Shown here in pieces: positions 17,366 through 25,282 of a stretch of DNA of 46,596 bases. This DNA is from Pseudomonas floridensis (GTDB lineage: Bacteria > Pseudomonadota > Gammaproteobacteria > Pseudomonadales > Pseudomonadaceae): NCBI RefSeq assembly GCF_002087235.1, contig NZ_MUIO01000089.1, positions 1-46,596 of the forward strand, written 5' to 3'. Position numbers and translations under genes: made by a program. The notes beneath the pieces are model-generated. The model was not told the DNA's origin. It made no database searches and saw nothing but the letters and a program-made list of their open reading frames with translations. Each line of letters begins with the position of its first letter. Position 1 is the first letter of the stretch.

Positions 17366-18976
17366 ATGAACAGTCAAGCAAGCAACGGGCGCAATCGCAC
17401 CTGGCCGCACGCCCTGCTCGAAAGCGCCGTGCTGAGCAGCGCGATGCTGATGGCCAGCGGCGCGGCACTGGCCAACGCGCCTGTCACACCCGAGGCGCCG
17501 AAGGCGGTGGTCAAGGAGCTGCAACAGGCCAAGTCCTACACCATCACCAGCCCGCCGACCGCGCCGCTGGAAATGGCCAAGCCAGTGCTGCCGGACCTGA
17601 GCGGCTACACCGCGGACGCGGCGCTGAAAAAGATCGTGCGCAACAAGCCGGGCAAGGTCACTGTTTCGCGAATGATGGAAGAGACCGGCCTGAAGGAATT
17701 CATCGGCGGCGACAACAAGATGGCCGAGTGGGTTGCCCGTCAGAAGGGTATTCCGCAAGCCATCATGATCTCCGACGGTTACGTCAACCTTCAGGACCTG
17801 GTGAAGAAAGTCCCCAGGCAGTTTCTCGACGAAGTGTCGCCGGGTGTCTACGTGGCGCGCCTGCCGATCCTGATCAAGCAGACCGGCATCTTCGAGATTG
17901 ACAGCAAGACCAAGGAATTGCGTCTGTCTCAGGAGAAGGGTTCGTTCATCGTCAGCGAAGGCAAGATGCTGATCACCCACACCCAGGTCAATGCCTGGAG
18001 CGAAAGCCGCAACAGTCTGGCGACCTATCGCAAGCCTGACGAGTTTCGTCCGTTCGTGCTGACCTGGGGCGGCTCGGAAACCTGGATCGCCAATACCAAA
18101 ATGGCGAGCATGGGCTACGACCAGAGCAAGTCCTATGGCGTGAGTATTTCGCAGTACACGCCGAACACCGCGAAGATCCTCAAGCGCGCCGAGCCGACCG
18201 GATGGATCATCGACTCGGAATTCTCGGACATGTGGTACGGCTTCTACTGCTACGAGACGCGTGACTTCGTGGTCAAGGGCAACACCTACCGCGACAACAT
18301 CGTGTACGGCATCGACCCGCACGACCGTTCCCACGGTCTGATCATTGCCGAAAACGACGTCTACGGGACCAAAAAGAAGCACGGGATCATTATTTCCCGG
18401 GAAGTCGACAACAGCTTCATCTTTCGCAACAAGAGCCATGACAACAAGTTGTCCGGCGTGGTCCTGGACAGGAACAGTGTGGGCAACATCGTCGCCTATA
18501 ACGAGATCTATCAGAACCACACCGACGGCATCACCCTGTACGAAAGCGGCAACAACCTGCTGTGGGGCAACCGTGTGATTGCCAACCGCCGCCACGGTAT
18601 CCGCGTGCGCAACAGCGTGAACATCAAACTGTACGAAAACATCGCCACCGGTAACGGGCTGATGGGCGTCTACGGCCACATCAAGGACCTGAGCGACACC
18701 GACCGCGACATCGAACTCGACCCGTTCGATGCCCAGGTGTCGCTGATCATGGTCGGCGGCGAACTGGCCAGCAACGGCTCCGGCCCGTTGTCCATCGACT
18801 CGCCATTGAGTGTCGAGTTGTATCGCGTCTCGATGCTGGCCCCGACCAAGGAAGTCGGCATCAGCCTCAACGGCATTCTGGGTGAACGTCAGAACGAGAT
18901 CCTCGACCTGCTGGTACGCCAGAAGAAAGCCGTATTGATCGACCCCGTCGAAAGCCAGACCGAGCTGCGGGAATGA
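17366..18976 (+). CDS. algG: Mannuronan C5-epimerase AlgG
   Basis: A 536-residue periplasmic enzyme that converts mannuronate to guluronate in the polymer. A signal peptide covers about residues 1-37 (ending AALANA). The C-terminal two-thirds is a right-handed parallel beta-helix with CASH-type repeats rich in N-x-x-Y/N-x-I turns. The catalytic motif DPHDRSHG is intact at 317-324 (DPHD 317-320). I start at ATG 17366, which has AAAGGAG 8 nt upstream; an earlier in-frame ATG at 17339 overlaps the algE stop but lacks its own ribosome-binding site. Its stop overlaps an ATG that is the upstream candidate start of algX. AlgG also protects the nascent polymer within the export complex. Confidence 0.96.
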   Translation: MNSQASNGRNRTWPHALLESAVLSSAMLMASGAALANAPVTPEAPKAVVKELQQAKSYTITSPPTAPLEMAKPVLPDLSGYTADAALKKIVRNKPGKVTVSRMMEETGLKEFIGGDNKMAEWVARQKGIPQAIMISDGYVNLQDLVKKVPRQFLDEVSPGVYVARLPILIKQTGIFEIDSKTKELRLSQEKGSFIVSEGKMLITHTQVNAWSESRNSLATYRKPDEFRPFVLTWGGSETWIANTKMASMGYDQSKSYGVSISQYTPNTAKILKRAEPTGWIIDSEFSDMWYGFYCYETRDFVVKGNTYRDNIVYGIDPHDRSHGLIIAENDVYGTKKKHGIIISREVDNSFIFRNKSHDNKLSGVVLDRNSVGNIVAYNEIYQNHTDGITLYESGNNLLWGNRVIANRRHGIRVRNSVNIKLYENIATGNGLMGVYGHIKDLSDTDRDIELDPFDAQVSLIMVGGELASNGSGPLSIDSPLSVELYRVSMLAPTKEVGISLNGILGERQNEILDLLVRQKKAVLIDPVESQTELRE

Positions 18977-18990
18977 GGAAGGGTATTGTT

Positions 18991-20430
18991 ATGCACGCAC
19001 ATTTGATCAAGCTGTTGAGCCTGTCCAGCCTCACCGCCGCCCTGATGGCCGCAGCCGGTGTCGCTCGCGCAGACGACTCGCAGGCGCCGACCTTCAAGGC
19101 CGAACCTTGCTGCAGCCTGTGCCCGGCCGCACACGATGCGAAGAACTACACCACGCGCTACCAGCAGAACTTCACCACGCTGGTTCAGGCCCAGGGCGAC
19201 TGGCTGTTCCGTACCCAGGAAGACCTGCGTACCGAGTTCGACACCACGCCTGCCGGCTATCGCCGCATGAAAGAACTGCACGATGCGTTCAAAAGCAAGG
19301 GTGTCGAGCTGGTGGTGGTCTATCAGCCAACGCGCGGCCTGGTGGATCGCAACAAGCTGTTCCCCGCTGAACGCGACAAGTACGACTACGACAAGGCCCT
19401 GAAAAACTATCAGGCCATGCTCGGTCGCTTCAGCAAGATGGGTTACTGGGTGCCAGACCTGTCGCCGTTGACCAACGAGCAACAGGCACACGATTTCTAC
19501 TTCCGTGGCGACCAGCACTGGACACCTTATGGCGCGCAGCGCACGGCGAAGATCGTGGCCGAGACCGTTAAGAAAGTCCCAGGCTATGCAGACATTCCCA
19601 AGCGTGAATTCGAAAGCCACATCTCCGGACGCATGGGCAAGACCGGCACCCTGCACAACATGGCGGGCCAGTTGTGTGGCACCAGTTACGCCATTCAGTA
19701 CATGGACCAGTTCACCACCGAGCCGAAAGGCGAAGCCGGTGACGGCGACCTGTTCGGCGATTCCGGCAACCCGGAAATCACCCTGGTCGGCACCAGTCAC
19801 AGTGGCAAGAACTACAACTTCGGCGGTTTCCTGCAGGAATACCTCGGCGCCGACGTGCTGAACGTCGCCTTCCCGGGCGGTGGTCTGGAAGGCTCGATGC
19901 TGCAGTATCTGGGCAGTGAAGACTTCCAGAAGCGTCCACCGAAGATTCTCATCTGGGAATTCTCGCCGCTGTATCGCCTGGATCAGGAAACCATCTATCG
20001 CCAGATGATGGCGCTGCTGGACAACGGTTGCGAAGGCAAACCGGCGGTCATGAGTGCCAGCACCACGCTCAAGCCGGGCACCAACGAAGTGCTGGTCAAC
20101 GGCAAGAACGGCATCAAAGACATCAGCAACAGCAAGAACCAGATCGACATCCGGTTCGATGACACGTCGGTGAAAGTCCTTCAGGCCAGACTCTGGTACA
20201 TGAACGGCCGTCACGAAGACCTGAAAATCGAAAAACCGGAAACCTCTGACACCGATGGACGCTTCGCCTTTGAGTTGCGCGAAGACGAGGACTGGGCTGA
20301 TCAGCAGTTGCTGGCCCTCGAGATCCAGGGACCGGAAGCAGGCGCTGAACCACAGAAAGTCGAAGCGAAAGTATGCAAACGCAACGTGTTCCCGAGCGCT
20401 GCGAAACACACCGCTCAAGCCGGACTATGA
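18991..20430 (+). CDS. algX: Alginate O-acetyltransferase / scaffold AlgX
   Basis: A 479-residue periplasmic protein with a signal peptide (about 1-27, ending ARA). The N-terminal SGNH-hydrolase-like domain contains GDQHW with Asp174 and His176, and VGTSHSG with Ser269. These are the same residue numbers as the catalytic triad of P. aeruginosa AlgX, so the enzyme should be active. A C-terminal carbohydrate-binding module (about 345-465) follows. AlgX transfers acetyl groups directly to mannuronate and anchors the export complex with AlgK and MucD-type partners. The ATG at 18991 is preferred because a GAGGAAGG site precedes it by about 7 nt; the ATG at 18973 overlapping the algG stop is the alternative. 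Confidence 0.95.
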   Translation: MHAHLIKLLSLSSLTAALMAAAGVARADDSQAPTFKAEPCCSLCPAAHDAKNYTTRYQQNFTTLVQAQGDWLFRTQEDLRTEFDTTPAGYRRMKELHDAFKSKGVELVVVYQPTRGLVDRNKLFPAERDKYDYDKALKNYQAMLGRFSKMGYWVPDLSPLTNEQQAHDFYFRGDQHWTPYGAQRTAKIVAETVKKVPGYADIPKREFESHISGRMGKTGTLHNMAGQLCGTSYAIQYMDQFTTEPKGEAGDGDLFGDSGNPEITLVGTSHSGKNYNFGGFLQEYLGADVLNVAFPGGGLEGSMLQYLGSEDFQKRPPKILIWEFSPLYRLDQETIYRQMMALLDNGCEGKPAVMSASTTLKPGTNEVLVNGKNGIKDISNSKNQIDIRFDDTSVKVLQARLWYMNGRHEDLKIEKPETSDTDGRFAFELREDEDWADQQLLALEIQGPEAGAEPQKVEAKVCKRNVFPSAAKHTAQAGL

Positions 20431-20438
20431 GGTGACAT

Positions 20439-21578
20439 ATGCAGACTCCGAAACTGATACGCCCTACCCTGCTGTCGATGGCAATCCTGTCATCGATGGC
20501 CTGGGCGATGGGTGCGTCCGCAGCAGCGACGCTGGTTCCACCGAAGGGTTACGACGCACCGATCGAAAAAATGAAAACCGGTGATCACAATTTCACCTGT
20601 GATCCCATCCCGACGCCATACACCGACAAGCTGGTGTTTCGCAGTAAGTACGAAGGTTCGGACAAGGCTCGCGCTACGTTGAACCTGAAGTCCGAAGAAG
20701 CCTTTCGCGACGCGACCAAGGACATCACGACCCTTGAACGCGGCGTCAGCAAGGTCGTAATGCAGTACATGCGCGACGGTCGTCCGGAGCAGCTCGATTG
20801 TGCGCTGAACATGATGACCACCTGGGCGAAGGCCGATGCGCTGGAATCCCGCGAGTTCAACCACACCGGCAAGTCCATGCGCAAATGGGCGCTGGGCAGC
20901 ATGTCGTCGGCTTACCTGCGCCTGAAGTTCTCCGACTCCAAGCCCTTGGCCAACCGTCAGCAGGATGCGCAGATCATCGAAGCCTGGTTCAGCAAGCTGG
21001 CCGATCAGGTGGTGAGCGACTGGAGCAACCTGCCACTGGAAAAAATCAACAACCACTCGTACTGGGCTGCCTGGTCAGTGATGGCAACCGCCGTCGCCAC
21101 CAACCGTCAGGACCTGTTCGACTGGGCGATCAAGGAATTCAAGGTTGCCGCCAATCAGGTGGACAAGGACGGTTTCCTGCCCAACGAGATGAAGCGCCGC
21201 CAACGCGCCCTCTCGTATCACAACTACGCCCTGCCGCCGCTGGCCATGATCGCCAGCTTCGCCCAGGCCAATGGTGTGGATCTGCGTCCGGAAAACAACG
21301 GTGCGTTGAAACGACTGGCTGACCGCGTACTGGCCGGCGTGAAAGATCCTTCCATGTTCGCCGAGCACAACGGCGAGAAGCAGGACATGACGGACCTGAA
21401 AAAGGACCCGAAATTCGCCTGGCTGGAACCTTACTGCGCGCTCTACACCTGCAACGCCGAAACGCTTGAAGAGAAACACGAAAAGCAGCCGTTCAAGACT
21501 TTCCGCCTGGGCGGTGACCTGACCAAGGTCTACGACCCGGAACATGAGAAAGGCGACAAGAGTGACAAGGGTTCCTGA
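20439..21578 (+). CDS. algL: Periplasmic alginate lyase AlgL (PL5)
   Basis: A 379-residue polysaccharide lyase of family 5, cleaving mannuronate-rich alginate by beta-elimination and clearing stray polymer from the periplasm. A signal peptide (about 1-29, GASAAA) is followed by the alpha/alpha-toroid domain. The family signature NNHSYW is at 204-209 with His206, and the catalytic Tyr/Arg region ALSYHNYAL at about 257-265 is present. Two cysteines near residues 54 and 121 and a C-terminal pair near 337-343 fit the usual pattern. The start follows GAGGTGA, 8 bp after algX. The C-terminus is a lysine/aspartate-rich tail (EHEKGDKSDKGS). A repeat-bearing 167-bp gap separates it from algI. Confidence 0.95.
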   Translation: MQTPKLIRPTLLSMAILSSMAWAMGASAAATLVPPKGYDAPIEKMKTGDHNFTCDPIPTPYTDKLVFRSKYEGSDKARATLNLKSEEAFRDATKDITTLERGVSKVVMQYMRDGRPEQLDCALNMMTTWAKADALESREFNHTGKSMRKWALGSMSSAYLRLKFSDSKPLANRQQDAQIIEAWFSKLADQVVSDWSNLPLEKINNHSYWAAWSVMATAVATNRQDLFDWAIKEFKVAANQVDKDGFLPNEMKRRQRALSYHNYALPPLAMIASFAQANGVDLRPENNGALKRLADRVLAGVKDPSMFAEHNGEKQDMTDLKKDPKFAWLEPYCALYTCNAETLEEKHEKQPFKTFRLGGDLTKVYDPEHEKGDKSDKGS

Positions 21579-21597
21579 GTAAGGGTTGACCCCTGTG

Positions 21598-21647
21598 AGC
21601 GCGAGCGTGCTCGCGAAGACAGTGCTCTTCGCCAGCAGGTTCGCGCT
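21598..21647. repeat. REP-type inverted repeat between algL and algI
   Basis: A 22-nt arm (21598-21619), itself containing the palindrome GCGAGC-gt-GCTCGC, recurs inverted at 21626-21647 with 19 of 22 bases matching. This fits a Pseudomonas REP pair inserted inside the operon. The RNA would form a long hairpin between two cotranscribed genes. Confidence 0.65.
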
Positions 21648-21690
21648 TACGAGTGAAGCTGTAACGATGCGACAACCTCCATATTTTCAT

Positions 21691-21713
21691 GGGGGGTTTG
21701 GGGGGGCTTTGGG
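21691..21713 (+). other. G-rich tract in the algI leader
   Basis: Runs of six, seven and three G separated by TTT and CTTT lie 33-55 bp before the algI start. The two long runs could split to give four G-triplets, so an RNA or DNA quadruplex is possible. Long homopolymers are also prone to slippage, though here outside the coding frame. Confidence 0.5.
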
Positions 21714-21745
21714 CCCTTGAATGTTGGACAAACGGAGAGATAAGG

Positions 21746-23302
21746 ATGGTTTTCTCATCCAACGTGTTCCTGTTCCTGTTCTTGCCGATCTTTCTCGGCT
21801 TGTACTACCTGAGCGGGCAACGCTATCGCAATCTGCTGTTGCTGATCGCCAGCTACATCTTCTACGCCTGGTGGCGTGTGGACTTCCTGGCGCTGTTCAT
21901 CGGCGTGACTGTCTGGAACTACTGGATCGGTCTCAGGGTGGGCGCAGCAGGCGTGCGAACCAAACCGGCACAGCGCTGGCTGCTGCTCGGCGTGGTGGTG
22001 GACCTGGGTATTCTGGGCTACTTCAAATACGCGAACTTCGGCGTGGACAGCATCAACGCGGCCATGACCTCCATGGGTCTGGAACCGTTCATTCTGACGC
22101 ACGTGCTGTTGCCGATCGGTATCTCGTTCTATGTCTTCGAGTCCATCAGCTACATCATCGACGTGTACCGTGGCGACACCCCGGCAACGCGCAATCTGAT
22201 CGACTTCGCGGCGTTCGTGGCGATCTTCCCGCACCTGATCGCAGGTCCCGTGCTGCGCTTTCGCGACCTGGCCGACCAGTTCAACAACCGCACGCACACG
22301 CTGGACAAGTTCTCCGAAGGCGCCACGCGATTCATGCAGGGCTTCATCAAGAAAGTGTTCATCGCCGACACCCTGGCGGTCGTGGCCGACCATTGCTTCG
22401 CGCTGCAGAACCCGACCACGGGCGATGCCTGGCTGGGCGCACTGGCCTACACCGCGCAGCTGTACTTCGACTTCTCCGGTTACAGCGACATGGCCATCGG
22501 TCTGGGTCTGATGATGGGTTTCCGCTTCATGGAAAACTTCAAGCAGCCCTACATCAGCCAGTCGATCACCGAGTTCTGGCGGCGCTGGCACATCAGCCTG
22601 TCCACCTGGCTGCGTGATTACCTGTACATCACCCTGGGCGGCAACCGTGGCGGCAAGTTTGCGACCTACCGCAACCTGTTCCTGACCATGCTGCTGGGCG
22701 GTCTGTGGCACGGTGCCAACGTCACCTACATCATCTGGGGTGCCTGGCACGGCATGTGGCTGGCGATCGAAAAAGCGCTGGGCATCAACACCAAGCCGTA
22801 CAACTTCAACGTAATCCGCTGGGCGCTGACCTTCCTGCTGGTGGTGATCGGCTGGGTGATCTTCCGCGCAGAAAACCTGCACGTCGCGGCCCGCATGTAT
22901 GGCGCAATGTTCAGCTTCGGCGAGTGGGAACTGTCCGAACTCAACCGCGCAAGCCTGACCGGCCTGCAAGTGGCGACCCTGGTGCTGGCCTACGCAACCC
23001 TGGCGTTCTTCGGTCTGCGTGACTTCTACCAGAACCGTCAGGCCGACGATGGCAAGAGCGCCAAGGCCGACGGCCCTGCCACCGCGCAACCGGGCACCAT
23101 CAAGGCCGTTCCCGGCGACGCACCGGGCAGCCTGCATCTGCCTGGCTACACCGTGGGCAGCGAAGCCAACGTGCAACCGGCGTACTGGGTTGCCGACTGG
23201 CCACGCTACGCCATGCGCGCACTGATTCTGCTGCTGTTCGTGGCGTCGATTCTCAAACTTTCGGCGCAGAGCTTCTCGCCGTTCCTTTACTTCCAGTTCT
23301 GA
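21746..23302 (+). CDS. algI: Membrane-bound O-acyltransferase AlgI
   Basis: A 518-residue MBOAT-family inner-membrane protein that passes acetyl groups from a cytosolic donor across the membrane to AlgJ/AlgX for alginate acetylation. About ten hydrophobic helices are visible, starting MVFSSNVFLFLFLPIFLGLYYL. The MBOAT core has PIGISFYVFESISYIIDVYRG, FPHLIAGPVLRF, FDFSGYSDMAIG, FWRRWHISLSTWLRDYLYI and GGLWHGANVTYIIWGAWHG, with the catalytic His322. The start at 21746 matches the family N-terminus and has GGAGA/AAGG upstream; the frame extends 19 residues further upstream only through the G-rich leader. It ends 10 bp before algJ. Confidence 0.96.
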   Translation: MVFSSNVFLFLFLPIFLGLYYLSGQRYRNLLLLIASYIFYAWWRVDFLALFIGVTVWNYWIGLRVGAAGVRTKPAQRWLLLGVVVDLGILGYFKYANFGVDSINAAMTSMGLEPFILTHVLLPIGISFYVFESISYIIDVYRGDTPATRNLIDFAAFVAIFPHLIAGPVLRFRDLADQFNNRTHTLDKFSEGATRFMQGFIKKVFIADTLAVVADHCFALQNPTTGDAWLGALAYTAQLYFDFSGYSDMAIGLGLMMGFRFMENFKQPYISQSITEFWRRWHISLSTWLRDYLYITLGGNRGGKFATYRNLFLTMLLGGLWHGANVTYIIWGAWHGMWLAIEKALGINTKPYNFNVIRWALTFLLVVIGWVIFRAENLHVAARMYGAMFSFGEWELSELNRASLTGLQVATLVLAYATLAFFGLRDFYQNRQADDGKSAKADGPATAQPGTIKAVPGDAPGSLHLPGYTVGSEANVQPAYWVADWPRYAMRALILLLFVASILKLSAQSFSPFLYFQF

Positions 23303-23312
23303 GGAGCCTGAC

Positions 23313-24488
23313 ATGACCCGTTCATTACGAATCCTCTACATCGCCATCTTCCTGGGTCTGCTGTTGATTCTGGGTGCCTGGTCGCTGCGCAGCTTCAGCA
23401 CGTTCTCGACCTCGGCCGAGACCACCGTGCTCAACGGCAAATGGACCAAGGCGGCGGAAACCCATTACGACGATGAGTTTCCGATCAAGCGCCTGGGCAC
23501 CAACCTCTGGGCGGCGCTGGATTACAAGCTGTTCAACGAAGGCCGTCCCGGCGTCGTGCTCGGCAAGGACCAGTGGCTGTATACCGATGAAGAGTTCGAT
23601 GCCGTTGCCAACGGCGAGCAGAACGAAGCGGACAACCTGGCGTTGATCCAGGGCGTACGTGACGCGCTGGAAAAACAGGGCACCAAACTGGTTCTGGCCA
23701 TCGTTCCGGCCAAGACTCGTCTGTACCCGGAACACATCGGTGACAACAAGCCGGCCAGCCTGCATGCCGACCTGTATCAGCAGTTCCACGCGCAGGTCGC
23801 CAAGGCCGGGATTTTCGCGCCGGACCTGCTGGCACCGCTGCAGGCTGCCAAGCAGAAGGGTCAGGTGTTTCTGCGCACCGACACGCACTGGACGCCGATG
23901 GGTGCCGAAGTGGCCGCGCAGCAATTGGGCGTAGCGATTGCCCAGAAGACCCCGCTGGAAGGCGAACCTGAACAGTTCGTCACCCAGGCCAAAAGCAGCG
24001 AGCCGTACAAAGGCGACCTGACCACCTTCCTGCCGCTGGATCCGCTGTTCAGCAACATGCTGCCCAAGCCTGACGAGCTGCAGCAGCGCAGCACCGATCC
24101 GGTCCAGGGCGAACCGGCGGGCGATGACGCACTCTTCGCAGACAGCGACATTCCGGTTGGCCTGGTGGGCACCAGCTACAGCGCGAACCCGAACTGGAAC
24201 TTCGTGGGCGCCTTGAAAGAAGCGCTGCGCAGCGACGTCGTGAACTACGCCGAAGACGGCCACGGCCCAATCCTGCCGATGCTCAAGTACCTGCAGACCG
24301 ATGCCTTTAAGAACACCCCGCCGCAAGTGGTCATCTGGGAATTCCCGGAACGCTACCTGCCGGCTCACAACGACCTTGGCGAGTTCGATCAACAGTGGAT
24401 CGCCGAGCTGAAAAAATCGCGGAATACCCAAGACAACGTGGCGTTGAACGCCAACCCATCCGAGTCGCCCAACCGGGCGCAAAACTGA
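23313..24488 (+). CDS. algJ: Alginate O-acetylation protein AlgJ
   Basis: A 391-residue SGNH-like (AlgX/AlgJ family) protein with one N-terminal membrane anchor (about residues 7-27) and a periplasmic domain. The triad residues Asp190 and His192 (RTDTHWTP) and Ser288 (VGTSYS) occur at the positions defined in P. aeruginosa AlgJ. It shares the fold of AlgX but lacks the carbohydrate-binding module, and probably relays acetyl groups from AlgI. GAGGAG precedes the ATG, 10 bp after the algI stop. The C-terminal 25 residues are low-complexity (NTQDNVALNANPSESPNRAQN region). Confidence 0.95.
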   Translation: MTRSLRILYIAIFLGLLLILGAWSLRSFSTFSTSAETTVLNGKWTKAAETHYDDEFPIKRLGTNLWAALDYKLFNEGRPGVVLGKDQWLYTDEEFDAVANGEQNEADNLALIQGVRDALEKQGTKLVLAIVPAKTRLYPEHIGDNKPASLHADLYQQFHAQVAKAGIFAPDLLAPLQAAKQKGQVFLRTDTHWTPMGAEVAAQQLGVAIAQKTPLEGEPEQFVTQAKSSEPYKGDLTTFLPLDPLFSNMLPKPDELQQRSTDPVQGEPAGDDALFADSDIPVGLVGTSYSANPNWNFVGALKEALRSDVVNYAEDGHGPILPMLKYLQTDAFKNTPPQVVIWEFPERYLPAHNDLGEFDQQWIAELKKSRNTQDNVALNANPSESPNRAQN

Positions 24489-24500
24489 GAGGACTGACTC

Positions 24501-25166
24501 ATGACCCAACACACGACTGCAAACCGTTCGAAGAACCGCCTGTTCAAAACCTGCGCACTGGCTGCAGGTCTGGGCCTGATGTCCCTGCAAGCCTTCGCCG
24601 GTGACTCCGCCCTGTACGGCCCGACTGCGCCTAAAGGCTCGACCTTCGTACGTGTCTACAACGCCAGCAACGCAGAAATCAGCGCCAGCGTCGGCAACAC
24701 TAACCTGAACGAAGTCGCGCCACTGGGCAGCACCGCGTTCAGCTTCATGCCACAAGGCGACTACACCGCCAAACTGGGCAGCCAGAGCGTGCCGGTGAAA
24801 CTGGCGGGCGATCACTATTACACCCTGGTCAATAACGCCAGCGGCAAACCTCAACTGATCGAAGAACCACCGTTCAAGAACAAGCAGAAATCCCTGGTTC
24901 GCGTGCAGAACCTCAGCGACAAGGCACTGACTCTGAAAACCGCCGACGGCAAGACCGATGTGGTCAAGACCGTCGCAGCCAAGGGCACCGGCGAGCGTGA
25001 AATCAACCCGGTAAAAGTCAGTCTGGCGCTGTATGACGGCGACAAGAAAGTCACCGATGTGAAACCTGTGGCCCTGGAGCGCGGCGAAGCCGCCGTTCTG
25101 TACATCACCGGCAGTGGCAGCAGCCTCTCGCCAGTGTGGGTCAAGCCACCGGTAGCAACCCGCTAA
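24501..25166 (+). CDS. algF: Alginate O-acetylation adaptor AlgF
   Basis: A 221-residue periplasmic protein required for alginate acetylation and believed to pass acetyl groups or hold together AlgI, AlgJ and AlgX. A signal peptide of about 33 residues ends QAFAG. The mature part is beta-rich, with FVRVYNASNAEISASVGN, a central SLVRVQNLSDKALTLKTADGKT repeat of similar design, and a C-terminal ITGSGSSLSPVWVKPP, suggesting two tandem beta-sandwich domains. GAGAGGA precedes the ATG 12 bp after algJ. It is followed by a hairpin before algA. Confidence 0.94.
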   Translation: MTQHTTANRSKNRLFKTCALAAGLGLMSLQAFAGDSALYGPTAPKGSTFVRVYNASNAEISASVGNTNLNEVAPLGSTAFSFMPQGDYTAKLGSQSVPVKLAGDHYYTLVNNASGKPQLIEEPPFKNKQKSLVRVQNLSDKALTLKTADGKTDVVKTVAAKGTGEREINPVKVSLALYDGDKKVTDVKPVALERGEAAVLYITGSGSSLSPVWVKPPVATR

Positions 25167-25177
25167 AGGATAAAGCT

Positions 25178-25208
25178 GGCCGGTTCCTGGCAATGCCTTG
25201 AACCGGCC
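25178..25208 (+). other. Hairpin between algF and algA
   Basis: A perfect 9-bp stem GGCCGGTTC (25178-25186) / GAACCGGCC (25200-25208) with a 13-nt loop lies 12 bp after algF. There is no U-tract, so a stabiliser or processing element is more likely than a terminator. The 75 bp downstream may hold an internal promoter for algA. Confidence 0.55.
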
Positions 25209-25282
25209 GGTGCGGAACAAGAAAAAGACAGAAACGACAGTCAGTACGTACAGCCCATATTGAATGCTATTGGAGAAACAAA

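Noticed and set aside
15528..17468. 646-aa minus-strand open frame opposite algK/algE
   Set aside because: Product is low-complexity Val/Ala/Gly/Arg-rich sequence mirroring GC-rich codons of algE; no ribosome-binding site or family features.
18889..20418. 509-aa minus-strand open frame opposite algX
   Set aside because: Antisense shadow; the plus strand encodes AlgX with all catalytic residues at conserved positions.
21755..23314. 519-aa minus-strand open frame opposite algI
   Set aside because: His/Gln-rich antisense shadow of a clear MBOAT membrane protein.
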